Shown here: piece by piece, positions 27,015-36,620 of the stretch
Position numbering within the stretch: the stretch's first letter is position 1
Layout of the letters: every line of letters begins with the position of its first letter
Origin: Pedobacter nyackensis
GTDB lineage: Bacteria > Bacteroidota > Bacteroidia > Sphingobacteriales > Sphingobacteriaceae
Length of the DNA: 64,000 nucleotides
NCBI RefSeq assembly: GCF_900176505.1
Contig: NZ_FWYB01000008.1
Span: forward strand, 1-64,000
Reading direction: 5' to 3'
The notes under the pieces: generated by a model
What the model was told of the DNA's origin: nothing
What the model saw: the letters and a program-made list of their open reading frames with translations, nothing else
Databases searched by the model: none
Translations under genes and position numbers: made by a program

Positions 27015-27530
27015 CTAGTTCCCTGGTTCTACCTTCAGATCAAAAATCTTTTCAACAGGGGGAAGACATTGCCGTAGATCACAGGCCTGATAATATAAAC
27101 CCGTCTGGATTACCCCACCACTTCTGGCTCCTGCTGACCTTACTACTCTATGTACAAACCAAGCCTGTTTTTCATAAATCAGCACACCAGGGTCGTTGGC
27201 AAAAGGAAAGGGTTTACTGATCTCCCACTTACCTACCGCTTGCAAGCCTTCCGGCAGTTTTAAAATCTGTTCTATTGGAATATAAGGCATGGTAGAAGGT
27301 ACGTACTGATAAACGTGCCAGCCCGGTGCCATGCGGACTTTAACGATAACGGCAATACTATCTTTTTCCAGTAGTATCCGGGCATTTAAAGTAACGGGGT
27401 TCTCATTGGTTGGCTCAGTAGATGTTAACTGCGTCACTGCGGCTGTTATCTTTTTTTCGAAGGCGGACTGTGCACTGGCACACAATCCGCTAGATAAAAA
27501 GATCATAAATAATCCGATTAACTTTTTCAT
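27015..27530 (-). CDS. DsbD N-terminal-domain-like periplasmic protein
   Basis: The 171-residue protein has a signal peptide (MKKLIGLFMIFLSSGLCASA) and a single domain like the N-terminal, electron-accepting domain of DsbD: VRMAPGWHVYQYVP at about 68-81 and YYQACDLRQCLPP near the end, where the two Cys of DsbD alpha lie. It has no membrane part, so it must pair with another reductase. Its ATG overlaps the previous gene's stop (TAATG at 27528-27532). In this operon it follows the TlpA-like and unknown secreted proteins, so a periplasmic thiol relay is likely. Confidence 0.82.
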   Translation of the reverse strand: MKKLIGLFMIFLSSGLCASAQSAFEKKITAAVTQLTSTEPTNENPVTLNARILLEKDSIAVIVKVRMAPGWHVYQYVPSTMPYIPIEQILKLPEGLQAVGKWEISKPFPFANDPGVLIYEKQAWFVHRVVRSAGARSGGVIQTGLYYQACDLRQCLPPVEKIFDLKVEPGN

Positions 27531-29038
27531 TAGCTATAAGTATTGATCATAAATCTATATCCATTCGTCTCCGAAAAAAATAATTTATTCCTGTTTTTGG
27601 ACAGCCAGCTGGCCCATTCCTTTGCAGTATTAAAGTTTTCGCCGGTGTACCTTTTCAGCACGCGTAATGCCAGTTCGCTCTGCTTGCCTTTTTTCAGCAT
27701 GCCAACACATACATCCAACAGCATCACGCTGTGATTAGACACCCCTATCTGTTGAACATCTTCATCAATTGAATAGTCATAAAAACCATCCGGATTACAA
27801 TAAATGTAACCGTCATTATCCTTCAAATATTTCTGGAAAGCTTCAGCGTCTGTACCAAACTTATCAGCAAATTTCCCCATTGATCTTTTCAGATAAGTTT
27901 CCCAGGAGTCAATTTCCTGCGTATTTCCAATATAAGGGAGGGAGGCTTCTTCCTCGCGAGTCAGTGTTTGACCCGCTGCTTTTTTATCGGCAAGGCGCTT
28001 GCTTTCTTTCACATTGCCTTCATTAAATGATTTCATTTGTGCTACATAGTCGTTATAATGCGCTTTAGTTGCAGCAGCAATAATCTCCCGCACATCATCG
28101 GTAGTTGCCATACGGTCGTTGTATTTCCTGGCAATTGGCGTTTTACCATTAAATTGTTTCATGTAAGCAACCGCATTTACAAAAACTTTTTTGCCTTCAT
28201 CTGTCATATCAGTTGGCGAAGCACTGAAACCCCACAAAAAGAAATTGCCATGGCGGCCCAATGCTACCGCACCTACATCCTTTGCGCAAACCCCGCTGGA
28301 AATCATCTCCGCATCCGGGGATTCTGCGAACCTGTTGCCCCGAGAAACCAATCCTATCCTGCTCCCTTTACCATCAAGATAGCCCGTTTTTTGCACCCTC
28401 CACATCGGGATTTCCTTGGGAACACCCGCACCACTTGCATAGTGAAAAATCCCATCAGGTGCTTTTTTATTTTCCATAGTTGGTATTACCTTTTCCAGAG
28501 GTCCTTTAAAGATCGCATGGTTGGCATTCAGGTGATGTGCGTCTGCATCCAGGCACAGACAAAGCCAATCCAGTTTAAGTCCTATCCTGCGGCCCATTTC
28601 ATCAGCGGTACTTGCTATAAAAATAACTGGTTTAGAAAAATTATCGGGCAGGTACCTGGCTGCTGTAAACTTATTTTCGCCTTTGGCATCCTTTTCCATT
28701 TTTGATGGTTCTGTAGGTGTGGTTGCAAAATCGAAGATCGTTACATCATAAGGCTCAGAATCGGCTGGTTTCCAGTCTCTACAATCAATAGTTTTCACTT
28801 CAGCAAAATACTGACTAAGTAGTGCCTTGAAAGCAGGCATGCGCAGCGGATATTCAGCCTTGAATTCCTTTTCAGACATCATACCCGGAGCAGACCGTTT
28901 AATTTCGGGCATAGGCTTAACCGGATCATAGCCTACAAATAACACTTTAACCGGACTTGTCGGACGCTGTTGTGCCAGGAGTGGCCCTGCAATTAAAAGC
29001 AGGGCCAGCATCATTAGGTTTAAAATTCTGTTCATCAT
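27530..29038 (-). CDS. Secreted protein of unknown function, possibly ThuA/amidotransferase-like
   Basis: Start chosen at ATG 29036-29038 (MMNRILNLMMLALLLIAGPLLAQ), giving 502 residues with a signal peptide. Residues about 30-130 read like a Rossmann-type strand-helix fold: VKVLFVGYDPVKPM, YFAEVKTIDCRDWKP and DVTIFDFATT, as in ThuA-like domains. Six cysteines, including CLC in LDWLCLCLDAD, are spread along the chain. The rest (helical, about 300-502) is not recognised. It overlaps the stop of the next gene by one base and starts just before the TlpA-like gene's end, so it belongs to the SusCD transcript. Confidence 0.7.
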   Translation of the reverse strand: MMNRILNLMMLALLLIAGPLLAQQRPTSPVKVLFVGYDPVKPMPEIKRSAPGMMSEKEFKAEYPLRMPAFKALLSQYFAEVKTIDCRDWKPADSEPYDVTIFDFATTPTEPSKMEKDAKGENKFTAARYLPDNFSKPVIFIASTADEMGRRIGLKLDWLCLCLDADAHHLNANHAIFKGPLEKVIPTMENKKAPDGIFHYASGAGVPKEIPMWRVQKTGYLDGKGSRIGLVSRGNRFAESPDAEMISSGVCAKDVGAVALGRHGNFFLWGFSASPTDMTDEGKKVFVNAVAYMKQFNGKTPIARKYNDRMATTDDVREIIAAATKAHYNDYVAQMKSFNEGNVKESKRLADKKAAGQTLTREEEASLPYIGNTQEIDSWETYLKRSMGKFADKFGTDAEAFQKYLKDNDGYIYCNPDGFYDYSIDEDVQQIGVSNHSVMLLDVCVGMLKKGKQSELALRVLKRYTGENFNTAKEWASWLSKNRNKLFFSETNGYRFMINTYS

Positions 29039-29039
29039 T

Positions 29040-30170
29040 TTATAATTTCTTTTTATATAAATCCAGCTGCGCTTCAAATTCGGTAACTGTAGAATCCAAT
29101 ATAGAGCCCACAAATTTTCCTTCTTTTAAAGCATCTTTAGCACCTTGAACCGCCATTATCTCGAAAGCTACAGCCGCTTTCACATCGCCAGCCTTATCAT
29201 ATGCAGTTGCGATAAAATGTTGGACCAGCGGTTTAACAACTCCTTCTTCCGCCAATACAGCTTTGCCAAGGTCTGCCGCATACAAATAAGATTTTTTGGA
29301 CAGGCCTTCAATTCCTATAATTATACCGGCCACAGTTCCACCGAAACCTTTATTGTCTTTGAGCCAGTTTTGACTAAAACTCAGTGCTTCTGTTTCCTTT
29401 TTTTGCGCAAACAATACATTCAGCTTCGCAACATTTGCCTGCATCGAGATCATTGGATCTGAGATGTTAAGCGTGTCGATGATCGCTAAAGTTTTATCGT
29501 ATTCTTTGGCTTTAAAAGCTTTCATCATGGGTTCCAAAATTTTAAATTTAGCCATATATGCCTCATTTTTAATCTTTGAGCCATTGAACTCTTGCTTAAA
29601 TGCCTCCATGTCATACTTTCCAGAAATTGACAGTTCTATAATTGAATCCAGTTTCATCGGATGGCCAATCCATATGACCTTATCATTTTTCAGCAAAAAG
29701 GTTGAAGGAATCCCATTTTGACCAGCTGCAATCATCCACTTATTGGCCATATGTTGCTCATTATTATCAGCTATCACATTATAGGCCATTTTATCTCCAA
29801 CACTTTTCACGAAGTTAGTCACCGCGGGTAACGATGATTCGTAAGGTTTATCACCGGTTTTTTCCCAGATGTTAACGCCAACAAAAGTAACTTTCCCCTG
29901 ATATTTTTTGGCCAGTTCTGATAAATGAGGCATGGCAGCTTTACATGGGCCGCACCAGGTGGCCCAGAATTCAAATACGTAGAGGTGGTCTTTTTCGTAT
30001 TTAGTTACAGGTGTTCCCTTAATCCATTTGGCATATTTCAATTCAGGCGCGGTGTCTCCTATCGTTAGGGCTGCCTTACTCTGAGCGGCAGCTATAGTTG
30101 TGGGGATGATTAAAACGACAGCAAAGATTATTCTTTTTAAAATGTTCATTTTTTTGATTGTATGTTTCAT
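29040..30170 (-). CDS. TlpA-family periplasmic thiol-disulphide oxidoreductase
   Basis: Start codons are possible at 30191, 30170 and 30149; I use 30170 (MKHTIKKMNILKRIIF, signal peptide ending AAAQS), though 30149 is as good. The thioredoxin domain (about 35-180) has the active site FWATWCGPCKAAMPHL and the cis-Pro segment NGIPSTFLL. The C-terminal 190 residues are helical and tetratricopeptide-like (KAKEYDKTLAIIDTL). It follows the SusD gene by about 25 bases and would reduce disulphides or deliver thiols in the periplasm. Confidence 0.88.
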   Translation of the reverse strand: MKHTIKKMNILKRIIFAVVLIIPTTIAAAQSKAALTIGDTAPELKYAKWIKGTPVTKYEKDHLYVFEFWATWCGPCKAAMPHLSELAKKYQGKVTFVGVNIWEKTGDKPYESSLPAVTNFVKSVGDKMAYNVIADNNEQHMANKWMIAAGQNGIPSTFLLKNDKVIWIGHPMKLDSIIELSISGKYDMEAFKQEFNGSKIKNEAYMAKFKILEPMMKAFKAKEYDKTLAIIDTLNISDPMISMQANVAKLNVLFAQKKETEALSFSQNWLKDNKGFGGTVAGIIIGIEGLSKKSYLYAADLGKAVLAEEGVVKPLVQHFIATAYDKAGDVKAAVAFEIMAVQGAKDALKEGKFVGSILDSTVTEFEAQLDLYKKKL

Positions 30171-30194
30171 ATCATTAAAATATAGGGTCATTAT

Positions 30195-31628
30195 TTATTG
30201 TCCGTAGCCAGTGTTTTGTATTCCGAAGAGCGGATTGGTATCGAACTCTGATCTGGGTACCGGGAAATAGAATTGAATATCTGAAACTATAGTTGGTCTG
30301 AGTTGCTTTACCGTAGCAAAAGGCAAACGCATCAGGGTTAGCCACTCAATACCATCCTCTCCGGTGAGGTTTCGTTCTACTTCATAATAATTCTGCAACA
30401 GCAGTGCATCTGTCGTGTTTGCATCATCAACGGCCGAAAAGTTGGTCACACCTGCTTTGCCCATAACCGTTTTGATCAACGATTTTGCAGCATTGAGGTC
30501 ACCACCATTAGAACGAATAATTGCCTCCGCCCGCATCAGGTAAACTTCAGACAAACGCAAAGCATAGGAGGTTTCGGTGAGTTGTGAAGGATTTCCTCCG
30601 ACTGCGATATATTTTAGAAAATAATAGGTGTTCGGTGAATAAGCCTGGTAAGGTGTCAGCGCTCCGACCATCCATGTTCCCCTTGGGTCGTTCTGTAGCA
30701 GGTCCTTAAATTTTTGTGTAGCTGCAAACACGGAAGACTGACCAGGATAGTACGCCCGGCTTTGGATATAATAGAACAATTCCTGACTGGGTTGCGGTTT
30801 GACACCAAAAATCACTTCCGTACTGCTCAAACCCTTTGTATAGAAAATATCCTTAAGGTTGTTTTCCAGTGCATAAGGACCACTTTGGATCAAAGTATTT
30901 CCCAGACTGTTGACTTCTGTATAGTCAGTTTGCTGACCACGGCATAGCAGTACCCTCATCTTTAATGCCATGGCTGCCCATTTGGTAGCATAGTAATTTG
31001 GGTTAGTAGCCGGGGCATTGGCTATTGCGAAATCCAGATCAGCCAGTATAAAAGCGTAAGATTCGGCGACAGTACTGCGTGCCTTGGGAACCTGACTTAA
31101 GGTGATAAATTTATCCCTGATTAGTACACCATTTTTGCTATCCTGCTTAAACCATTCTGAAAAATATACAAGTAGCTTAAAGTGTCCGTATGCACGTAAA
31201 AAACGGCTTTCTCCGATAATTTCATTTTTTCTGGAACCTACAAATGCATTGTCCGCCAGTGCACTCACACCGTCGATTACAGCATTTGTAGCTGTGACCA
31301 ACAAGTAAGACTGCGTCCAAATCATGGGAGCATATCCAGCACTAGCATTCTCGTTTCTTTCATCAGGTAGCTGGCCAACACCATAAGCGAGGAGCCCGTT
31401 ATACATACCCCCCGCAACCTGATGGCTTGTCCAGTTTGTTACATTGTTATTATCTACATTTGCAAACCGATAGTATGCGCCATTTAGGACCGTTTGTGCT
31501 GATTTCTGATCAGTAATCGCGGTGCCATCCACCCTGGCGTTTGCAGGGGGCTCGCTGAGCTGCTTATCACAGGATACTAAAGTCCCGAAAAATGCTGCAA
31601 GTAAAATATATTTTGAAATTCGTTTCAT
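30195..31628 (-). CDS. SusD/RagB-family outer-membrane lipoprotein
   Basis: The 477-residue protein has an SPII signal (MKRISKYILLAAFFGTLVSC) and the SusD pattern: NARVDGTAITDQKSAQTVLN, GAYYRF, then the helical repeat core (ESRFLRAYGHFKLLVYF; YALRLSEVYLMRAEA) and the end NLTGEDGIEWLTLMRL. SusD forms the lid over the SusC channel and captures the substrate. It lies 32 bases after the SusC gene on the same strand. The substrate is not known; the neighbours suggest peptide or thiol compounds more than glycans. Confidence 0.95.
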   Translation of the reverse strand: MKRISKYILLAAFFGTLVSCDKQLSEPPANARVDGTAITDQKSAQTVLNGAYYRFANVDNNNVTNWTSHQVAGGMYNGLLAYGVGQLPDERNENASAGYAPMIWTQSYLLVTATNAVIDGVSALADNAFVGSRKNEIIGESRFLRAYGHFKLLVYFSEWFKQDSKNGVLIRDKFITLSQVPKARSTVAESYAFILADLDFAIANAPATNPNYYATKWAAMALKMRVLLCRGQQTDYTEVNSLGNTLIQSGPYALENNLKDIFYTKGLSSTEVIFGVKPQPSQELFYYIQSRAYYPGQSSVFAATQKFKDLLQNDPRGTWMVGALTPYQAYSPNTYYFLKYIAVGGNPSQLTETSYALRLSEVYLMRAEAIIRSNGGDLNAAKSLIKTVMGKAGVTNFSAVDDANTTDALLLQNYYEVERNLTGEDGIEWLTLMRLPFATVKQLRPTIVSDIQFYFPVPRSEFDTNPLFGIQNTGYGQ

Positions 31629-31659
31629 GTGAAATTTTTTTTGTGGTTATACAGAACAT

Positions 31660-34600
31660 TTAGAATCCAATTCTCAGCCCAAAAGTGAACTGACGCATAG
31701 AGGGATAATTGGCAGAGTCGGTATACCCGCTGATTAAACTATAAGGATCATTGCTAATCTCTGGATCCGGACCTGGATACCCTGTAATCGTAAAGAGATT
31801 ACTGCCTGATACATAAACCATCGATGAACCAAGTCCAAGTCGTTTACTTAAATTATCCGGTAGCTGATAGCCAAGGGAAATTGATTTCAGCTTAATATAG
31901 GAGGCGTCATGTACGGTGAGGTCGGAGCTACCGGTTCCAAATCGGTTACTTTCGGTGTACACCAGACTTGGCCGGTCTGCATCCGGAGTCTGCGCGGTAT
32001 AATGAGGTAATAGTACCCTGGTATTGAGATTGCCCCTATCTGAAAGGCCTAGTGAGCTAACATCTGGCAGATAAAGAATATCTCCTCCCACCGAGTAGCT
32101 AAATAAAGTAACCAGGTTAAATTGTTTGTATCGGAAGTTGTTGGTGATACCTCCATAGAACTTAGGTTCAGCATTACCGATGACATCACGTTTGAAGTAT
32201 CCTTTGTAAACACCACTTTCCTGAAGTTTGTACCTTGGATAACCAATGGCAAGATTGGAAAGAATTCCAAATTGCGCATACAAACTCGCTTGTTTGTAGG
32301 CATCCAGCTCTTGCTGGTTCTTAATTACCCCATCATATTGGTATCCAAAAATCAATCCAACCGGACTCCCTTCGCGTAATATCGTGTTACCGATAAATAA
32401 GGAGTTGACAAATGGATCAGTTTCCTGGGAAATGGTATTTGGATTCTGCAAATCCCTGTTGATATTGGTCACTTTGGATTTGTTGCGGGAAATGTTGGCA
32501 GCAAGGTTCCAGGTGAAATTTTTCCCACGTACGATATCCGCCCTCAGGTCGAATTCCCAACCCTGGTTCCTAATGTCAGCCACATTGACAAGTGCTGAAT
32601 TGAAACCCGAACTTGTCGCCACTGTATAGGCCATCAGCAGATCAGAAGTTTGTTTATTATAGTAACCAACTGAGCCGGTAATCCTCGAATTGAAAATGGC
32701 AAAGTCCACACCTGCGTCCTTTTGCAAGGTCGTTTCCCATTTGATCTGATCATTCCCCAACTGTGTAGGGATTAATGCATTTGTTGATGCATAAGCTGAA
32801 GGGGTAAATAGCGTATAAAATAGGTTGTTGCCTAAGTTCTGAGAACCGGTATAGCCCGCACTGGCACGGAATTTTAGTTCGCTTAGCCAGGTAGATGATT
32901 TCAGAAATGACTCTTCAGATGCTCTCCATGCAATACCAAACGAAGGGAAATAACTTATTCTGTTGTTTTTAGGAAATTTAGAGGATTCATCCGATCTGGC
33001 AGTCAAGGTGAGGAGATATCTTTCTTTTAATGCATAGTTTGCACGCATATAAAAGCTGAGCAGCGCACTCTGTGACTCGCTTGCTTGCGGAGGAAGTGCC
33101 AGAGCTGCAGATGACAATCCGTTCAGAAAAGTATCGTCCGGAAACCCCTGTCCGGAAGCCGAAAAGGTTTCAGCATTTGTCTTTTGCCAGGAGGTTCCCG
33201 CTAATAGGGTCAGCCGGTTGTTTTCGTTAAACTGTTTTTCATAGGTTAAGGTATTTTCGTAGAACACATCGGTTTGCTGAGTCTGGGCCTGACTACCTAT
33301 ACCACCGTTCGAATTTACCGAATTGATTCCGGAAGCATCTGTAACAGAGACCGAAGAAGGTGCGTAGTTCAGTTGATGATAGCTTGAATAATTTACCGAG
33401 GCGGTACTCCTGAATTTAAGCGATTTCAGTATGTCATACTCCAGCGAAAGAGAACCCAATAACAGGTTATTTTTTGAACTGTTTTTTCCTTGTAAAAGCG
33501 CCAGGGGATTCTGGATATCCGTGTATTGACCAAACCCTGTAGCTGCAGTATTAAATGCTACCGGGCTGCCATCGGCATTATATGGGTTTAACGTTGGCGG
33601 GGCATAAATCGCAGAAGAATAAATCCCGTTGGTTACATTGTTTTTGGTAAAAGCATAGTCCAGGTTAGTAATTACACGCAACTTACTGTTGATCTCATTG
33701 TCCAGGTTTACTTTGCCTGCGATCCTGCTGAAATCGGTTCCCAGCAGGGTTCCTTTTGAATCATTGTAGGCCAGTGAAGTGTAATAACGTGATCCGGTTC
33801 CTCCCCCACGCACGCTAATGTCTGCATTTTGGGTAACGCCGGTGCGCGTAATCAGGTCTAGCCAGTCGGTATTAGCCGTGCCTAGAAAATTAGGATCATT
33901 GATGATTGAGGTTGCAACTCCATCGGCAGGTCGGTTCTGAGCAGCTCTAAGCGCATTGAGATTTTTCGCCCCCTCCAGCATCACGCTCTTGTACTGATCC
34001 GCATTCAACAACTTTTCGGTAATTGCTTTACTCATTCCAGTGTAGTAATTGGCTTCCAACACAGGCTTTTGATTGAGTTTTCCTTTTTTTGTAGTGATGA
34101 TTACAACGCCATTGGCAGCCCTGGACCCATAGATTGCCGTTGCTGAGGCATCTTTCAAAATGTCGATGGTCTCAATATCATTGATGTTCAAACCCGCAAG
34201 CGTATTTAATCCACGCGAAAAAGAAGAACCTACACCATTACTCGCATAATTGTCATCATTCCCCAGGGCTTCCACCGGGTTCCGCACTTCTGCTTCACTC
34301 TGTACATATCTGTTTTGAATGGTGATCTGAACCCCGTCAATAATATACAGTGGATCATTTCCGCCAATCAAAGAACTCCCGCCACGTATGCGGATCTTCG
34401 CCATACCTCCCGGCGAACCATCAGCCTGTACCACCTGCACACCGGCAGCCTTGCCCGACAATGCCTGATCGATACTTACAAACGGGGTATTTTTCACTTC
34501 ATTGATATCAACGGAAGCAACCGAGCCTGTGAGATCCCTTCTTCTTGTAGTTCCATATCCCACAGCAACTACCTCATCAAGGCTATTTACCTTAGGTTTC

Positions 34601-35220
34601 AAGGTGACTACAATATCGGTTCCTTTAGCCTCTATTGCCTTTAGTTGTTTAAGGTCGTAGCCTACAAATGCAAAGAGTATAATATCATCTTCTGCAACGT
34701 TTGATAAAGAAAATCTACCGTTATTGTCAGTTATCGTTCCTTTATTTCCACTTTTTAATCTGATCGAGACCCCTGGCATTGAATTTCCCGCTTCATCAAC
34801 CACACGGCCCTTGATATCGACTGCCTGAAATCGGGCAATAATGTTATCAAGAAGTGATTGTTCTTTGGCTTTGATGATTACGATTTTGTTGTTGATGGAG
34901 TAAGTCAGGGGCTGATCTTTAAAAACTGCATCAAGCACATCTTCAAGCTGAACTCCTTTTACAGTGATGGTAACACGCTTTGACTTATTTAAAAGCACAT
35001 TGGTATAAACAAAATCGAATCCACTTTGTAGACGCAGTTCGTTCAGCACATTATCCAGGCTGGCATTCGACTTGGATAAAGTAATTTTTTGGGCGAGGCC
35101 GGAGGCACTTACCTGCATCAGTGTAGCCAATAGTATGACGGCGGTTAATCGCATAGTCAGCAAGATTTTATGGTATACCAGATGCGGTACACCGAGTTTC
35201 CTAGTGTAATTTTTGTACAT
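31660..35220 (-). CDS. SusC/RagA TonB-dependent outer-membrane transporter with STN signalling domain
   Basis: 1186 residues. After the signal region (residues 1-44) comes an STN domain (about 45-105; SNASLDNVLNELRLQSGFDFVYT), then a carboxypeptidase-like sandwich (about 118-195; DIKGRVVDEAGNSMPGVSIRL), the TonB box region (SLDEVVAVGYGTTRRRDLTGSVAS), the plug (VQVVQADGSPGGMAKIRIRG and DILKDASATAIYGSRAANG) and a 22-strand barrel ending in FTFGLRIGF. The STN domain usually contacts the FecR anti-sigma factor, and the sigma/FecR genes lie directly upstream. A hairpin lies in the 195-base leader at 35310-35335. Confidence 0.96.
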   Translation of the reverse strand: MYKNYTRKLGVPHLVYHKILLTMRLTAVILLATLMQVSASGLAQKITLSKSNASLDNVLNELRLQSGFDFVYTNVLLNKSKRVTITVKGVQLEDVLDAVFKDQPLTYSINNKIVIIKAKEQSLLDNIIARFQAVDIKGRVVDEAGNSMPGVSIRLKSGNKGTITDNNGRFSLSNVAEDDIILFAFVGYDLKQLKAIEAKGTDIVVTLKPKVNSLDEVVAVGYGTTRRRDLTGSVASVDINEVKNTPFVSIDQALSGKAAGVQVVQADGSPGGMAKIRIRGGSSLIGGNDPLYIIDGVQITIQNRYVQSEAEVRNPVEALGNDDNYASNGVGSSFSRGLNTLAGLNINDIETIDILKDASATAIYGSRAANGVVIITTKKGKLNQKPVLEANYYTGMSKAITEKLLNADQYKSVMLEGAKNLNALRAAQNRPADGVATSIINDPNFLGTANTDWLDLITRTGVTQNADISVRGGGTGSRYYTSLAYNDSKGTLLGTDFSRIAGKVNLDNEINSKLRVITNLDYAFTKNNVTNGIYSSAIYAPPTLNPYNADGSPVAFNTAATGFGQYTDIQNPLALLQGKNSSKNNLLLGSLSLEYDILKSLKFRSTASVNYSSYHQLNYAPSSVSVTDASGINSVNSNGGIGSQAQTQQTDVFYENTLTYEKQFNENNRLTLLAGTSWQKTNAETFSASGQGFPDDTFLNGLSSAALALPPQASESQSALLSFYMRANYALKERYLLTLTARSDESSKFPKNNRISYFPSFGIAWRASEESFLKSSTWLSELKFRASAGYTGSQNLGNNLFYTLFTPSAYASTNALIPTQLGNDQIKWETTLQKDAGVDFAIFNSRITGSVGYYNKQTSDLLMAYTVATSSGFNSALVNVADIRNQGWEFDLRADIVRGKNFTWNLAANISRNKSKVTNINRDLQNPNTISQETDPFVNSLFIGNTILREGSPVGLIFGYQYDGVIKNQQELDAYKQASLYAQFGILSNLAIGYPRYKLQESGVYKGYFKRDVIGNAEPKFYGGITNNFRYKQFNLVTLFSYSVGGDILYLPDVSSLGLSDRGNLNTRVLLPHYTAQTPDADRPSLVYTESNRFGTGSSDLTVHDASYIKLKSISLGYQLPDNLSKRLGLGSSMVYVSGSNLFTITGYPGPDPEISNDPYSLISGYTDSANYPSMRQFTFGLRIGF

Positions 35221-35309
35221 TTGTTTTAGTTGGTTATTCAGCTTGCCTTTGCTTCGAAACTGTTGGCAAACTGAGGTTTACGTTGATTTAATTCGCGGAC
35301 CAATCTTAT

Positions 35310-35335
35310 CCCGGAAGTGTTGTCACACTTTCGGG
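35310..35335. repeat. Hairpin between fecR and susC
   Basis: CCCGGAAGTGT at 35310-35320 and ACACTTTCGGG at 35325-35335 pair with one mismatch around the loop TGTC. In the minus-strand transcript it lies after the fecR stop and before the susC start. It has no U-run on that strand, so it is more likely an mRNA-stabilising or processing hairpin than a terminator. Confidence 0.5.
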
Positions 35336-35415
35336 TTTTTAGTTTAATCCTGTTCTAATATTCCTTTCGTATACTTTCTGTCATACTTTATGAATTAGGT
35401 TTATTATTCTGTTAA

Positions 35416-36525
35416 CTATCTTGAAACATAAATTTTTCTATCCTCTACTTTAAAATGAATCCTGCCGGTTGATTCCAATACATTCAATACCTGAGAAACA
35501 TGATCAAATCTGGATACCGACCCCAGGAAAAGGTCTTCAGGCATTTCTCCCTCATAGATTACCTGTACATTATACCAGCGTTCTATCATTTTCATGATGT
35601 CCCCAATTTTTTTATCGTCAAAGACAAATCTCCCGTCTTTCCAGGCTGCTGCCTGTTCCGCTTTAACGTTATGGACTTGAATGTCATTTCCAGATTTTAC
35701 AGCTTCATGGCCAGGTAACAGCGTCTTTTGCAACTGCAGGGTTGACACTTTTACGCTGCCTTCAATCAGGGTAGTTTTTATCATATCTTCATCTTGATAA
35801 GCATTGATATTAAAGTGAGTGCCAAGTACTTCAACTTCCTGATTGGAACTTTCTACAATAAAAGGACGGTCTTTATCCTTTGCTACCTCAAAATACCCCT
35901 CGCCGATAAGTTTTACCCTACGCTTGCCCCCTTCATTTAAGTTGCTTGAAAAGGTTAAGCTGGACGTCGCATTCAACCATACCAACGATCCGTCGGGCAA
36001 ACGGACTTTATAAGTTTCTCCATTCGCTGTTGATAGCGTATTTAGTTGAACTTCCTGATTTGTGTTTTCTTTGATCTCATAGATGAGCTGTCCATTGGCG
36101 GATTTGCTAATGGTTACTCCTGATTGACTGGCTAGTTCGCCATTGGCCGCACTGGTTAAATTGATCTTTTGGCCATTCGCTAGTGTCAACGTAGCACCTG
36201 AGCGACCAGGGGCTACATCACTTGCATAGGTATGCGGACCTGATTGATTATTTTTCAAAAACCAAATACCAGTAGAGAGAATAATGGCAGCAACTGCCGC
36301 AGCTATACCGATTCGAGGCCATAGTTTAACAGGCTTAGTGACTTTGGTTTCTTCATCAATTTTTTGCCAGATATCTTTCTTCAGGTCTATTAAGTCTTCT
36401 TCTGTCAGCTGTTTAGGTTCAACCTGCCATTGTAAATACCAGTTTTCCAGCAAGGCCAGTTCTTCCGGATTACAAGAACCAGCTTTATATTTCCTTAATA
36501 AGTGTTGTAAATCTATGTTTTCCAT
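35416..36525 (-). CDS. FecR-family anti-sigma factor
   Basis: The 369-residue protein has an N-terminal cytoplasmic helical domain (LLRKYKAGSCNPEELALLENWYL), a membrane helix at about 80-97 (IGIAAAVAAIILSTGIWFL), and a periplasmic FecR domain (about 165-265; LPDGSLVWLNATSSLTF, EGYFEVAKDKDRPFIV, VLGTHFNINAY) followed by an STN-like C-terminal stretch ending RIHFKVEDRKIYVS. It would hold the ECF sigma factor until the SusC STN domain signals. The sigma gene lies upstream, and a GC-rich motif (36561-36591) lies between them. Confidence 0.93.
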   Translation of the reverse strand: MENIDLQHLLRKYKAGSCNPEELALLENWYLQWQVEPKQLTEEDLIDLKKDIWQKIDEETKVTKPVKLWPRIGIAAAVAAIILSTGIWFLKNNQSGPHTYASDVAPGRSGATLTLANGQKINLTSAANGELASQSGVTISKSANGQLIYEIKENTNQEVQLNTLSTANGETYKVRLPDGSLVWLNATSSLTFSSNLNEGGKRRVKLIGEGYFEVAKDKDRPFIVESSNQEVEVLGTHFNINAYQDEDMIKTTLIEGSVKVSTLQLQKTLLPGHEAVKSGNDIQVHNVKAEQAAAWKDGRFVFDDKKIGDIMKMIERWYNVQVIYEGEMPEDLFLGSVSRFDHVSQVLNVLESTGRIHFKVEDRKIYVSR

Positions 36526-36560
36526 TATCCATCATGGAGGCTCAACTGGCCCCTTAATAA

Positions 36561-36591
36561 TATAGACAGGAATCCCCCATAGCATAGGGGT
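36561..36591 (-). promoter_or_regulatory. Possible ECF-sigma promoter upstream of fecR
   Basis: On the minus strand the sequence reads ACCCCTATGCTATGGGGGA followed by TTCC and TGTCTATA. A similar arrangement, CCCC-N7-GGGG then TTCC and TGTCTTA, lies at 52310-52347 in front of the surface-repeat gene of the other sigma/FecR locus. Confidence 0.45.
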
Positions 36592-36620
36592 AAAAAAAAT
36601 GATAAAAAATAAAAATAATA

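Noticed and set aside
28037..28705. A 222-codon plus-strand frame
   Set aside because: It lies fully antisense to the secreted-protein gene 27530-29038, has no family resemblance and no start context.
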